Of a stretch of 64,000 nucleotides of DNA, positions 1 to 9,572 are shown in pieces; position 1 is the stretch's first letter; each line of letters opens with the position of its first letter. A model generated the notes under the pieces. It had not been told where the DNA came from. It was given only the letters and a program-made list of their open reading frames with translations, and made no database searches. A program made the position numbers and the translations under genes. Origin of the DNA: Bacteroides sp. M10 (lineage in GTDB: Bacteria > Bacteroidota > Bacteroidia > Bacteroidales > Bacteroidaceae). The stretch covers positions 5,662,501-5,726,500 of the forward strand of contig NZ_CP060488.1 of assembly GCF_014334015.1 (NCBI RefSeq), given 5' to 3'.

Positions 1-302
1 ATAATTACCTTCAGACCATATTTCTCTGCTAAAGATACGGCACGATCCAGCCACTCAAAATGATACTGCCCTTCTTCCGGTTCCATCATAGACCAGGCGA
101 ATTCGGCAAAATGAGTAAACTGAATACCCATTTCCGACATTCTTTTCATATCACGCTCCCATTGCAAAGGATCCCATTGTTCCGGATAATAATAGGAACC
201 CAAAGCAAATAAATTTTCTTGAGGGAACGATGTTTCTGTGGAAGATTGTGAAAATGCAGTAGCAGAAAATAGTATACTTAAAATTAAAAATATTTTTTTC
301 AT
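1..302 (-). CDS. GH42-like beta-galactosidase, N-terminal part only
   Basis: The 5' end of a secreted glycoside hydrolase; the rest lies beyond the left edge. The start at 302 gives a short signal peptide (MKKIFLILSILFSATAFS) and then motifs typical of clan A GH42 enzymes: GSYYYPEQW at about residue 36, FAEFAWSMMEPEEG about 30 residues later, then a WLDRAV helix. GH42 members usually cleave terminal beta-galactosides with two catalytic glutamates, neither of which is inside the visible 100 residues. It is the last visible gene of the PUL, 79 bp beyond the GLUG lipoprotein, and its predicted export fits processing of imported or surface-bound glycan. Family assignment rests on the N-terminal barrel motifs only. 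A related clan A family cannot be excluded. Confidence 0.82.
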   Translation of the reverse strand, partial: MKKIFLILSILFSATAFSQSSTETSFPQENLFALGSYYYPEQWDPLQWERDMKRMSEMGIQFTHFAEFAWSMMEPEEGQYHFEWLDRAVSLAEKYGLKVI

Positions 303-381
303 TGATTATTCATTTAAATCCAAGAAGAGGCTTTTATTACACCTCTCCTTAGATCTAAGCTAAAAAGGTACATATATAGAA

Positions 382-2121
382 TTATTCAACAACTATTTCT
401 GACTCCCACTTTAATTTAGGAGTATCGCCTGTAAAATCCCAAATATCAGAATTCCATCCCAATGCAGATTTACCGGCAGTTTCCTGTAAAGTAGTCTCTC
501 CCCGGCTTCCGTTATATCGGAAATCATTCAAATTTGCATTTATCTTATCCTCTGTGAAATTTTGACTAACATCTACCAAATTATTATCAACCATCAAAGG
601 AATATCATAATTAGCAAAACAATTCTGTAGCGTTAAATTAGAGCCATTTATCCATCCCGTAACAAGTCCGGAGCCTAAATCCGATAATGATGTTACAGAC
701 TGGTTCCAAGCAATACATCTTTGCACTGTACTATTATTACATCCGTCAGTTCGACCGACAATTCCACCAGCATTAGTTTTAGCTATAATTCTTGCCGTTG
801 AATAACAACTGGAAATAGTTGTCGCTGAGGACATTTCTCCTGTTATACCTCCTGCTGCTCTTCCATTCTCAGCATTGACTATACCTAAAGAATAACAATC
901 ACTAATAGGACAATTAGCCGTTTTTGCTGTAATACCTCCAGCATAAGCTTCACCACTTTCACCAACAGCAGTCACAGTTCCACCGGCATAATAGCAACCG
1001 GAAATACTTCCTCCGCTATTATTACAGTCCCCAACAAGACCTCCCGCAGCTGTTCCTGTAACATTTGCAGCAGAAGAACTATTTAATATACTACTGCCTT
1101 GTCTCAACACACCACAAATACCACCAGTTGCAAAAGCCGGATTTCCCCAATCCCAGCTCATATTAGTATCTCCACTAACGGAACCGCTGACGTGAGTATT
1201 GACTATTCTTGTTTTAGGATTAGAGTACCCCCAATGTCCCACGGCACCAGCAACAATACCTACCGGTCTTCCCGTACCGGAAACCGTTGCATTTTCAAAG
1301 GTGATGTCTTTACATGAACCTATCAACACTCCGAAAAAACTGGCATACGGAACACCTTCACAAATCCAATTACTGATCTTATGATTGTTACCATTAAAAT
1401 GGATAACACGATATTCTCCCCAATCCAAGTTACCACCGGCATCAACCAAAGGTGTCCAACTTTCTCCAGCCAAGTCAATATCATTCTGAAGTTCAAAATA
1501 AACCTCCTCTTTAGCAGCAACCCCATCTACTTTTATTTTCATCGTTAACAAATCATCAACAGAACTCAAAAGATATGGATTGGTTACAGTTCCTTCTTTT
1601 GCCGGAATCTCAACCCTAAATATAATTTTGCTTTTCGTAGATTCTATTTTCGCTTCTTCCGTAAACGAGCGTACATATAATCCAAGCACATATACCTGAG
1701 GAACACTCGTACGTGGGGGTTCTACAAATGAAATGGTAACCGTCTTTTTTGTTTCACCTGTTAAGAAAATAACCGGATTATCATCAATTGTCCACTGTCC
1801 CTCTGAGAAATATTTGTATGAATGACCTTCCGGTAATTCTTCGTTTACTTCTTCTTCCGTTAATTTAGCAAATAATGCAACAGTCTCTTCCGCATCCACA
1901 CTTCTTTCAATATCAAACTGAAATGAGGGACTTGTCCTAATATCGATGATATCCTGTAATCCCGATGCGACTAAAGATATAACGATATTATCCGGCTGCC
2001 CGGGACCTTCCGGTTTTTCAATCTCGTCATTATCTAAAAAAATATCTTCATCCTTAGAACATGAATAAAAAGCTATCACACAAATAAATAGCCATAAGAT
2101 ATATAATTTATAGTGTTTCAT
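382..2121 (-). CDS. GLUG-repeat surface lipoprotein of the PUL
   Basis: A predicted lipoprotein of 579 residues: hydrophobic N terminus ending in FYSC (lipid Cys at residue 21) followed by an acidic SKDEDIFLDNDE stretch, the type of tail that favours surface export in Bacteroides. Residues ~45-180 are a beta-rich region I do not recognise. From ~230 to ~500 there are repeated GGI.G / GG(L/I)VG segments spaced 25-35 residues apart and joined by SGCYY, SDCYS and SSCYS strands. This is the GLUG repeat pattern (PF07581), usually read as a beta-helical adhesin or glycan-contacting domain. The gene starts 5 bp after the second GH97 gene ends, so it is an operon member. A glycan- or mucin-binding role is inferred; no catalytic motif was seen. 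Confidence 0.85.
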   Translation of the reverse strand: MKHYKLYILWLFICVIAFYSCSKDEDIFLDNDEIEKPEGPGQPDNIVISLVASGLQDIIDIRTSPSFQFDIERSVDAEETVALFAKLTEEEVNEELPEGHSYKYFSEGQWTIDDNPVIFLTGETKKTVTISFVEPPRTSVPQVYVLGLYVRSFTEEAKIESTKSKIIFRVEIPAKEGTVTNPYLLSSVDDLLTMKIKVDGVAAKEEVYFELQNDIDLAGESWTPLVDAGGNLDWGEYRVIHFNGNNHKISNWICEGVPYASFFGVLIGSCKDITFENATVSGTGRPVGIVAGAVGHWGYSNPKTRIVNTHVSGSVSGDTNMSWDWGNPAFATGGICGVLRQGSSILNSSSAANVTGTAAGGLVGDCNNSGGSISGCYYAGGTVTAVGESGEAYAGGITAKTANCPISDCYSLGIVNAENGRAAGGITGEMSSATTISSCYSTARIIAKTNAGGIVGRTDGCNNSTVQRCIAWNQSVTSLSDLGSGLVTGWINGSNLTLQNCFANYDIPLMVDNNLVDVSQNFTEDKINANLNDFRYNGSRGETTLQETAGKSALGWNSDIWDFTGDTPKLKWESEIVVE

Positions 2122-2126
2122 AATAA

Positions 2127-4166
2127 TTATTTTTGGAAAGTTTTTTTATAAATACGTGCTGCAAAACCACCTCCAGGAGCCATTTTGATAGTCAAAGATG
2201 TCGCACTAGAAACATTCTTTACTTCTTTCACATAATGCTCTGCATTCGAGGCAGCATCGTCCGCATCTCTCATTAACTCCATTGTATATTCACCCGCTGT
2301 CAAGAAAGACAAAGGAACGGTTACAGTACGCACATCCTTATTGTTCACCCCGCCAATAAACCATTCACCATTATGCCCTTTACGAGCAATAATAATATAT
2401 TGACCTATTTTTGCATCCAAAGGAACCGACTCTTCCCACACAGTAGGAATCTTTGCAATAAAATCTATCGACTCCTGATTATTATTATAATTTGTAGGTC
2501 CATCACATAGTGTTCCCAACGGACTAAATATCGAAATGAACAAAGCCAACTGCTGACACCGCGTACCTTCACATGAGCGTTTAGTCCACTGACCGCCAAC
2601 CGGAATATTTTTCATAGCTCCAGGAGTATAATCCGATGGTCCTGCCAACTGACGGATAAAAGGAAACGTCACAACATAGTCAACCATATCCTTCAATCCT
2701 ACAAATCCGGTAGAGGCAAACTCCATACCTTTCACCGCCTCATAAGTTACAATATTAGGATAGGTACGTTCCACTCCTGTCGGCTTCGGACAACCATGAT
2801 AAATCATCAATAAATTATATTTTGCGGTTATTTCTGCTGCTTTATAGAAACGTTCCATGATACGTTGGTTATCATATTCCCAAAAATCAATTTTAAAACC
2901 TTTAATTCCCATTCTGGAATATTGCCGGCAAATTGTCTCCATATCTCCGTCACTAAAGTTGGCAGCACCACCCCATAAGATCAGACCTACTCCTTTCTGT
3001 CTCCCATATTCAATCAATTCTTCCAGCCTTATTTCCGGACGTGCTTCCGCTAAAGAACTTCCGTTCAATGCCCAGCCTGAATCCATAATATAATATGGCA
3101 ATCCTTTGGAAGCTGCAAAATCTATAAAATGCTTATATGTATCATAAGTTTTTGCACTTTCTCCTCTTCCATCCCACCAACTCCAATAATCCCATGCTGC
3201 CAAACCGGGTTTAATCCATGAAGTATTTGTAATCTTAGAAGGAGCTGCCAATCTATAAACCATATCATTAGATAATAAATCCATATCACGTTCTGCCACA
3301 CAAAATACTCGCCAAGGAAAAGTACGAGCACCATTACAGTCCGCAATATACTCTGCATAACTTCCTATTTGGTAATGACTGCCATTATTCGCCGCAGGCT
3401 CCATATTTGTAGGATAAGCAGCAAAAGTAGCATTCAATACATTATCAGTATTTAACTCACGACTCAAGAACAACCCCGGATAATTGACTGCATCTGATTC
3501 CGCAATACACAGTTTCTTACCATTACCACACACAACCAACATAGGTGTCATTATAAGTTTGTCTTTTATCACCCCATTGACGGTAGTCAAAGTATACATT
3601 TCTTCAAAGCCTGAATTAAACTTATCATTTGGAGAAAAACTACTTTGGGGAGCATAAGCTGCATAAATCTGGTTGTTTTCAGTAAAAGTAAAATCAGCCT
3701 GTTCGCCATAGATCTTATAATTATCTGTACGTTTAGATATGAAACGATAGGCCATACCTTCATCATACACTCGAAATTCCACATCAAAATCATCCCCAAA
3801 ATCAAGATACAATCTATTATATCTATCAGTAACCGTCTTTTTTAAATAGAACGATGTAGAGAAAGATTCATTGACGGACTCCTCTTTAGCATCCTTCAAT
3901 TCTCTACCGCCACCCCAGACAATCCCACGTCCCAATTGTAACGATATAGTGGACTCAGCAAGCATAGGAGTTCCTCCATAATTCAAATCAAAGGTCAGTT
4001 TCTTTCCCGTACTGACATTGACTTCCAATAATCCATTAGGAGACTTTATCGTAAAGTCTTTTCCCGTAATGGAACCTCCTCTCGCCAGGTTATCCTCATC
4101 AGAATCCTTACATGCAGTAACCAATACTAATAAGAAAGCTATTCCTTTTATAAAAAAACTTTTCAT
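2127..4166 (-). CDS. GH97 glycosidase, retaining alpha-galactosidase type (lipoprotein copy)
   Basis: A 679-residue glycoside hydrolase family 97 enzyme. I chose the start at 4166 (MKSFFIKGIAFLLVLVTAC) over an in-frame ATG 21 codons upstream because it gives a clean lipoprotein signal (lipid Cys in VTAC) and lies after the stop of the preceding gene. The order is N-terminal beta-super-sandwich, (beta/alpha)8 barrel, C-terminal beta domain. Asp427 in KIDFWEYDNQ and Glu482 in YEAVKGMEF occupy the places of the Asp nucleophile and Glu acid/base known in retaining GH97 alpha-galactosidases, unlike the inverting SusB glucosidases that use glutamates as base. It lies 7 bp downstream of a close paralog. 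The lipid anchor here against a plain signal peptide there suggests different cellular locations. Confidence 0.9.
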   Translation of the reverse strand: MKSFFIKGIAFLLVLVTACKDSDEDNLARGGSITGKDFTIKSPNGLLEVNVSTGKKLTFDLNYGGTPMLAESTISLQLGRGIVWGGGRELKDAKEESVNESFSTSFYLKKTVTDRYNRLYLDFGDDFDVEFRVYDEGMAYRFISKRTDNYKIYGEQADFTFTENNQIYAAYAPQSSFSPNDKFNSGFEEMYTLTTVNGVIKDKLIMTPMLVVCGNGKKLCIAESDAVNYPGLFLSRELNTDNVLNATFAAYPTNMEPAANNGSHYQIGSYAEYIADCNGARTFPWRVFCVAERDMDLLSNDMVYRLAAPSKITNTSWIKPGLAAWDYWSWWDGRGESAKTYDTYKHFIDFAASKGLPYYIMDSGWALNGSSLAEARPEIRLEELIEYGRQKGVGLILWGGAANFSDGDMETICRQYSRMGIKGFKIDFWEYDNQRIMERFYKAAEITAKYNLLMIYHGCPKPTGVERTYPNIVTYEAVKGMEFASTGFVGLKDMVDYVVTFPFIRQLAGPSDYTPGAMKNIPVGGQWTKRSCEGTRCQQLALFISIFSPLGTLCDGPTNYNNNQESIDFIAKIPTVWEESVPLDAKIGQYIIIARKGHNGEWFIGGVNNKDVRTVTVPLSFLTAGEYTMELMRDADDAASNAEHYVKEVKNVSSATSLTIKMAPGGGFAARIYKKTFQK

Positions 4167-4173
4167 ATCCTTT

Positions 4174-6168
4174 TTATTTTTTTTGAATAATCCCAGCAAA
4201 TCCCCCTCCCTGTGCCATTTTGACAACAAGTTTCCGGCTTGATGGTATATTAATTATCTCTTTAATATAATTTTCAGGATTCACGTCGGCATCTTCCGCA
4301 TCACGAACCCATTCAATCTGATAATCTCCAACAGGAAGAAAAGAAAAATCTAAAGTAATGGTACGAGGCTGTTTATTATTCACTCCTCCTACAAACCACT
4401 TATCCTCTTTTTTCCGGGCCATCACAATATATTGCCCGATCATTCCATGCATAGGTATTGTTTCATCCCAAGTTGTCGGTATTCGGGAAATAAACTCCAC
4501 AGACTCTTTATTAGCATAATAATTGGTAGGACTATCACACAACGAACCAATAGGACTAAAAATAGTGATGAACAAAGCAACCTGTTGGCAACGGGTACCT
4601 TCACTTGCTTTAGGAGCCCAACCCAATTTTCCGATCGGTAAATTTTTCATAGCTCCCGGCGTATAATCAGATGCTCCAGCTATTTGACGAATAAAAGGAA
4701 AAATTACATTATAATCAATCATATCATATGCTCCTACTATTCCAGTTGAAACATATTCCATTCCTTTTATCGCTTCATAACTCATGATGTTTGGATAAGT
4801 CCGATCCAAACCTACAGGTTTGGGACACCCATGATAGATCAACAATAAATTATATTTAGCGGTAATCTCCGCTGCCTTAAGCAATAGCTCCATCATACGT
4901 TGGTTATCGTATTCCCAAAAGTCTATTTTAAATCCTTTAATCCCCATACGTGAATAATGATGGCAGAGCTCTTCCATGTTATCAGCAGCAAAGTTAGCTG
5001 AACCACCCCATAAAAGAAGTCCGACCCCTTTCTCTTCTCCATATTTCACCAATTCATCCAAGCGTATTTCCGGCCGTGGCTTAGCCATTGAAGCACCATT
5101 ATTTTCATATATAGCCCAACCTGAGTCCATTACATAATAAGATAGTTTTTGGGATGCCGCAAAATCAATAAATCTCTTATACATATCAATCGTCTTGCCC
5201 TCTTCACCTTGGCCTTCCCAATTATTCCAATAATCCCAAGTGGCTAATCCCGGCTTGATCCAAGAGGTATCCGTGATACGGGATGGGCTTGCCAACCGAT
5301 AAACCATGTCATTACTCAACAGATTGATGTCATTATCAGAAACACACAGAATTCTCCACGGAAAGGTCCGCGCCCCATCGCATTTGGCAATGCAATCTGT
5401 ATAGTTTTCCATTTTATAAAAAGAGTCATTCCAGCTTCGTGGTGCCATTTTTTCCGGATAAGGCGCATATGTTCCACTTAATATGTTAGAATCATTTCCT
5501 ACACTTGTTAAAAACATTCCCGGATAACTGATCACATCAGATTCTGCAATACAAAGTTTCTTTCCCTCGTTTCCAACGATTAATGCCGGTGTCATTATCA
5601 GCTGATTTCCAACAATTCCACTTAAACTTGTTTCTGTATACATTTCTTCAAAACTGGAATTGAATCGATCATTTGCATCCGCCCCTCCACGAGGAGCATA
5701 GGCAAGATAAGAACGATAATCTCTATCAAACCTAAAATCAGCCTGTTCTTTTACTATTTTATAAGAACCTTCATATTTAGAAATGAAACGATATGCCATC
5801 CCTTCGTCATAAGTACGAAATTCAATATCAAATTCTTTACCACAATTCAAGATCAAACCATTATAGCAGTCGGTAACTTCCTTACGTTGATAAAAAGGGC
5901 TCTTTATCACACTATTGCTTTTTACCTTTCTTGCCTTGACAGTCTTTACTTCCTTTCCCCAAGTCTGTCCATTATCCAATTGCATACTAATAGGCGAAGG
6001 TAATAACATCAACAATCCATCATACTTTACAGAATAAGTGATTTGCTTATCTGTTGAAATTGTAACAAGCAATCTACCATCAGGAGATTTCACTTGATAG
6101 TCATGGGCAGCCAATAAGGCTGCACCATATATCACCATACTAAATAAAATAAATATTTTTCTCATCAT
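4174..6168 (-). CDS. GH97 glycosidase, retaining alpha-galactosidase type (periplasmic copy)
   Basis: A 664-residue GH97 protein with a cleavable signal peptide (MMRKIFILFSMVIYGAALLAA) and no lipobox. Asp416 in KIDFWEYDNQ and Glu471 in YEAIKGMEY match, within one residue, the Asp415/Glu470 pair I recall for the retaining alpha-galactosidase BtGH97b, so hydrolysis of terminal alpha-galactose with retention is the best guess. It aligns along its whole length with the neighbouring downstream gene (for example ITAKYNLLLIYHGCPKP against ITAKYNLLMIYHGCPKP), so the two are a tandem duplication that has diverged. The gene begins 12 bp after the DUF1735 lipoprotein gene ends. An alternative start one codon in (6165) is equally good. 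Confidence 0.9.
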   Translation of the reverse strand: MMRKIFILFSMVIYGAALLAAHDYQVKSPDGRLLVTISTDKQITYSVKYDGLLMLLPSPISMQLDNGQTWGKEVKTVKARKVKSNSVIKSPFYQRKEVTDCYNGLILNCGKEFDIEFRTYDEGMAYRFISKYEGSYKIVKEQADFRFDRDYRSYLAYAPRGGADANDRFNSSFEEMYTETSLSGIVGNQLIMTPALIVGNEGKKLCIAESDVISYPGMFLTSVGNDSNILSGTYAPYPEKMAPRSWNDSFYKMENYTDCIAKCDGARTFPWRILCVSDNDINLLSNDMVYRLASPSRITDTSWIKPGLATWDYWNNWEGQGEEGKTIDMYKRFIDFAASQKLSYYVMDSGWAIYENNGASMAKPRPEIRLDELVKYGEEKGVGLLLWGGSANFAADNMEELCHHYSRMGIKGFKIDFWEYDNQRMMELLLKAAEITAKYNLLLIYHGCPKPVGLDRTYPNIMSYEAIKGMEYVSTGIVGAYDMIDYNVIFPFIRQIAGASDYTPGAMKNLPIGKLGWAPKASEGTRCQQVALFITIFSPIGSLCDSPTNYYANKESVEFISRIPTTWDETIPMHGMIGQYIVMARKKEDKWFVGGVNNKQPRTITLDFSFLPVGDYQIEWVRDAEDADVNPENYIKEIINIPSSRKLVVKMAQGGGFAGIIQKK

Positions 6169-6180
6169 TCTTTCTGTTTT

Positions 6181-7623
6181 TTATTTTCCCCACAAACGGA
6201 ATTCTGCTAAATTCAATGAACCATCTCTTCCACTTCCCGGGTATCTGATTTCACCATTTCGCATACTTTCCGGACAGGCAAACCGCAAATAAGAGAAAGA
6301 AGTCGCTGCTGAGAAAACGCCGGATTTATAATCCGTACTTGCGGTCGTAGGCAAAGCATCAGTAGTATTGTTCAGTGTAGTTATTAGTGTCCAATTACTC
6401 AAATTATCACCGCCTACATTACTACCATATAAATAAATAGTTATCGGATCTTCATGATAATCTCCACTACGAGTAGTATAACCAATAGAGAAATCAGTTA
6501 TAGGAGCAGTTAGCGCGATATCAAAATAATAGCCAATCTCGGAGACCACATATTTAGAATACCAAGCGTGCCAGAAAGTTTCTTTATTATTATCCACTAA
6601 ACTTTCCAATTTACCTTCATTATTCTGTTCTGAATGAGGGCTGGAGAGTTGTCCTGAGTTTAAAGTTATTTTAGCACTGTTTCCAAATGGGTTTGTAACT
6701 ATCAAAAAATAAGGATCATCTAAAACAAAACCTTCTTCCGTACAAGTGACAAGTCTTATCGGTACAAAATAATTTGTTCCTGATACCAGCCCATCTGACT
6801 GAATATCCAGCACTAAATCTGTCACAGCCTTACTGTAGCCTTGTTCAAAATCAAACGAATTTAAACTAAGAGTTACATTCTGAGAAGGCATCAATACACA
6901 TTTTGAGGAAGGATTATTCCGGTTATATTCATCTAATAAACTTGTAGCATCAGAAGCATAAGCTATTTCACACGAAAAATCCCACTGATTATTAGAGACA
7001 TTTGCTATTTCTGCACTCACATTGACAGATAAAGATAAATTGTTTTCAAGGTTTATCTTTTTACTCTTCTCCGAAAATCTAACAGTCGGAGTATTAACTG
7101 CCGTAATCTTTAAAAACAGAATGTTTTTATCTGAATTAATAGAATCAGAGTCACTAACTAACTTCAATGGTAATACCCACAAATTAGTAGGATTTCCTTC
7201 CTCCATCAGTTCCTTGATAACAGAAGGCACCAATGATACATTACAATATTTATGCAGTTCTTCCGATGCGAACAATAATTCTGAATTTTCCAAGGTATAT
7301 GTTTTTTTAGGAAGAACCTTATAGTTCACAGCTTCAGGAATACTATATTTCTCATCTAACTCTTTTTGTGACATCACCTCAATATAAGCATTCGCCTCCA
7401 AAGCCGGATTACTCCCTGCTTTACAAACCACAAATGAATAATCATAAGTAGGAGTCGAGCTTAATTGTGGTAATTCAAGATCAACGGAACCACTATCTTT
7501 GATATATAGGATTTTATGATATTCTTCAGGAAACAAATTCTGATAGTCAGATTCTCCATTATCACAAGAAAATAACATTAACAGACATCCTCCCAATAAC
7601 GAAAAAAGATATTTATTCTTCAT
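6181..7623 (-). CDS. Surface glycan-binding lipoprotein, DUF1735 plus F5/8 type C domain
   Basis: A 480-residue lipoprotein (signal ends LMLFSC, then acidic DNGESD) directly downstream of susD, the usual position of a SusE/F-type surface glycan-binding protein. Residues ~35-165 and ~185-310 look like two DUF1735 (PF08522) beta-sandwich modules. They share the layout of a predicted extended strand, an LLDEYN / LDEKYS helix and a late PIRLV / LPLKLV strand. Residues ~320-480 resemble a discoidin or F5/8 type C carbohydrate-binding module: FWHAWYS, the jelly-roll strands ISEIGYYFDI and YLYGSN, and a closing LAEFRLWGK. It likely holds glycan at the cell surface for SusCD. The ligand is not predictable from sequence, although galactose-type glycans would suit the two GH97 enzymes downstream. 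Confidence 0.87.
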   Translation of the reverse strand: MKNKYLFSLLGGCLLMLFSCDNGESDYQNLFPEEYHKILYIKDSGSVDLELPQLSSTPTYDYSFVVCKAGSNPALEANAYIEVMSQKELDEKYSIPEAVNYKVLPKKTYTLENSELLFASEELHKYCNVSLVPSVIKELMEEGNPTNLWVLPLKLVSDSDSINSDKNILFLKITAVNTPTVRFSEKSKKINLENNLSLSVNVSAEIANVSNNQWDFSCEIAYASDATSLLDEYNRNNPSSKCVLMPSQNVTLSLNSFDFEQGYSKAVTDLVLDIQSDGLVSGTNYFVPIRLVTCTEEGFVLDDPYFLIVTNPFGNSAKITLNSGQLSSPHSEQNNEGKLESLVDNNKETFWHAWYSKYVVSEIGYYFDIALTAPITDFSIGYTTRSGDYHEDPITIYLYGSNVGGDNLSNWTLITTLNNTTDALPTTASTDYKSGVFSAATSFSYLRFACPESMRNGEIRYPGSGRDGSLNLAEFRLWGK

Positions 7624-7654
7624 AATAGTATATTTACAAATTGTTGAAATGAAA

Positions 7655-9553
7655 TTAATATCCCGGTGCCTGAATCATTTGCGGATTACTATATACCTCA
7701 TCTGCATACACAGGAAGAAGATACATACGATTGTCCCACATAAATGGCTGATTTATCCTGGTCCGCACATTAAATTCATCAAAAGAAGGATCATACTTCT
7801 CCAGTACATTCAGACCTTCTCGTACACCAGCTTTCAAATTATCCGGAGCAATCATCCAACGACGCACATCATAGTAACGATGACCTTCTCCCCATAATTC
7901 AACAAATCTTTCATTACGTACCCAGTCCATCAGAGACATTACCTTCAAATCACTTTCTTTCAATTCAGTAACCCCTGCCCTACGACGTATTGTGTTTATA
8001 TCCGCTAACGCTTCTTTAGTCATATCTAAGGCAGCGTAACATTCTGCACGATTCAAATAGAGCTCGGCCAAACGGAATAATGGTACCGGATAATTTACAT
8101 TATTACCTTCACCGCCACTCTCAGAAGTAAAACTCAAATCAGGTTCAACAAATTTCTTACTTAAAAAGCCCGTAGGTGAATAATTCCGATTCACTTGTGG
8201 ATTACGCCCCTGCCTGCTAGAACTCTTCATATTAAGTTGCAAAGACTTTCCATTGACTAGCTGTTGTGTATACTCTCCTCCATCAAAAGCCATCCATGCA
8301 TAAAAACGCGGTTCACGATCTACACATAGATTAATAATATCAGATCGGCCACTCACACCTGCAGATTTTAACCAACGACTTTTATCCACAAACTTTTCAT
8401 CATTTTCCGGTAACTTTCCATTTTTTGTACAAAAGTGTTCCATTGTATATAAAGTGGGGGCCATTTGACTATATCCAGATACCCATGAGCCATTTCGTTC
8501 AATAATATTCAAAGGTAAAGGCGACCAGAATCCCACAACAACGTATGGTACAATTCCCCATAAATACTCAAAATTACCTTCATCAGGAGTAGATTGTAAT
8601 ACAAAACTCATCAATTTAACATGTTCCACAAAGTCTTTATCAGAATTTCCCGGTATATATGGATCTTTCAGATTCGCAGCTCTTGAGGGCATATTATCTA
8701 AAAGCAGCAATTTATTCCCTCCTTCATCTTCAGCCCACTTCAAAGCATAATCACAAGCTGTCAGAGCCTTTCTCCATTTTTCCGGTTCATATGAATTGCT
8801 CACTAATTCCTTTCCATATCCGGGGGTTTCATATGTCTTATTTTTCCATCCTTTATCCGGGAAACCACCATTCCACAAGTCAGAAGCGGCATAAAGCAGC
8901 AAACGAGCTTTCAAAGCATAGCAAATAGAAGAAGTCGCTCTTCCCCACTCCGATGTCGTACGATAAGCAGGAAGATCAGTGGCTGCTTCATCACACTTTC
9001 TACAAATATAGTCTACAACATAATCAAAATGTGAACGTCCCGGAATCTCCGAAACAGGAGTGGTCATTGGCATAAAACGATCAATCACAGGAATTGGTCC
9101 ATAGTCTACCAACAAACGAAAATGGTAATAAGCAATCAAAAAATTGACCTCTGCCCTATATTGCGTTTTCATGGCCTCATCTACCCCTAACGGACTGGAT
9201 TTATCTAGTTGTTGTAAGAACAAATGGCATTGTCCAATAGCATTATATGCATTATGCCAATGTCCGTAATCTATTACAGATGAGCTTAATTGATTATAAC
9301 TAAGTTTCTGTAAACCACTATTCATCTCAATTGAGTTGATAGTTTCATCTGTAGAAGGATTGTCAAAAGTGACCGTATTCTCAACACCACTATAACAAGA
9401 ATACAGAAAGTTACGTACGGCATTCGCATCTCTCATTGTATCATCCAGATTCGCCTGTTCAGGTGGAATTACTTCCAAATAATTGCAAGCAGATAATAAC
9501 CCTATTGACAAAAAGATTTGTAGGAAATATCTAAAAACAGCTATTTTTTTCAT
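7655..9553 (-). CDS. SusD-family nutrient-binding outer-membrane lipoprotein
   Basis: A 632-residue RagB/SusD protein. The signal peptide ends in a lipobox (LLSAC, Cys at 23) followed by NYLEVIPPEQANLDD, the classic SusD opening. TPR-like helices include YRAEVNFLIAYYHFRLLVDYGPIPVI, a SusD hallmark segment, at ~155-180. The C-terminal signature occurs at ~525-585: LFRLAELYLNRAECYA, DINTIRRRAG and WVRNERFVELWGEGHRYYDVRRW. It forms the lid over the SusC barrel and helps load oligosaccharide. The gene starts 19 bp after susC. At over 600 residues it is longer than the average SusD, with the extra length in the middle loop region where substrate-specific insertions usually sit. Confidence 0.97.
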   Translation of the reverse strand: MKKIAVFRYFLQIFLSIGLLSACNYLEVIPPEQANLDDTMRDANAVRNFLYSCYSGVENTVTFDNPSTDETINSIEMNSGLQKLSYNQLSSSVIDYGHWHNAYNAIGQCHLFLQQLDKSSPLGVDEAMKTQYRAEVNFLIAYYHFRLLVDYGPIPVIDRFMPMTTPVSEIPGRSHFDYVVDYICRKCDEAATDLPAYRTTSEWGRATSSICYALKARLLLYAASDLWNGGFPDKGWKNKTYETPGYGKELVSNSYEPEKWRKALTACDYALKWAEDEGGNKLLLLDNMPSRAANLKDPYIPGNSDKDFVEHVKLMSFVLQSTPDEGNFEYLWGIVPYVVVGFWSPLPLNIIERNGSWVSGYSQMAPTLYTMEHFCTKNGKLPENDEKFVDKSRWLKSAGVSGRSDIINLCVDREPRFYAWMAFDGGEYTQQLVNGKSLQLNMKSSSRQGRNPQVNRNYSPTGFLSKKFVEPDLSFTSESGGEGNNVNYPVPLFRLAELYLNRAECYAALDMTKEALADINTIRRRAGVTELKESDLKVMSLMDWVRNERFVELWGEGHRYYDVRRWMIAPDNLKAGVREGLNVLEKYDPSFDEFNVRTRINQPFMWDNRMYLLPVYADEVYSNPQMIQAPGY

Positions 9554-9572
9554 ATTATTTGTTTTTATAATA

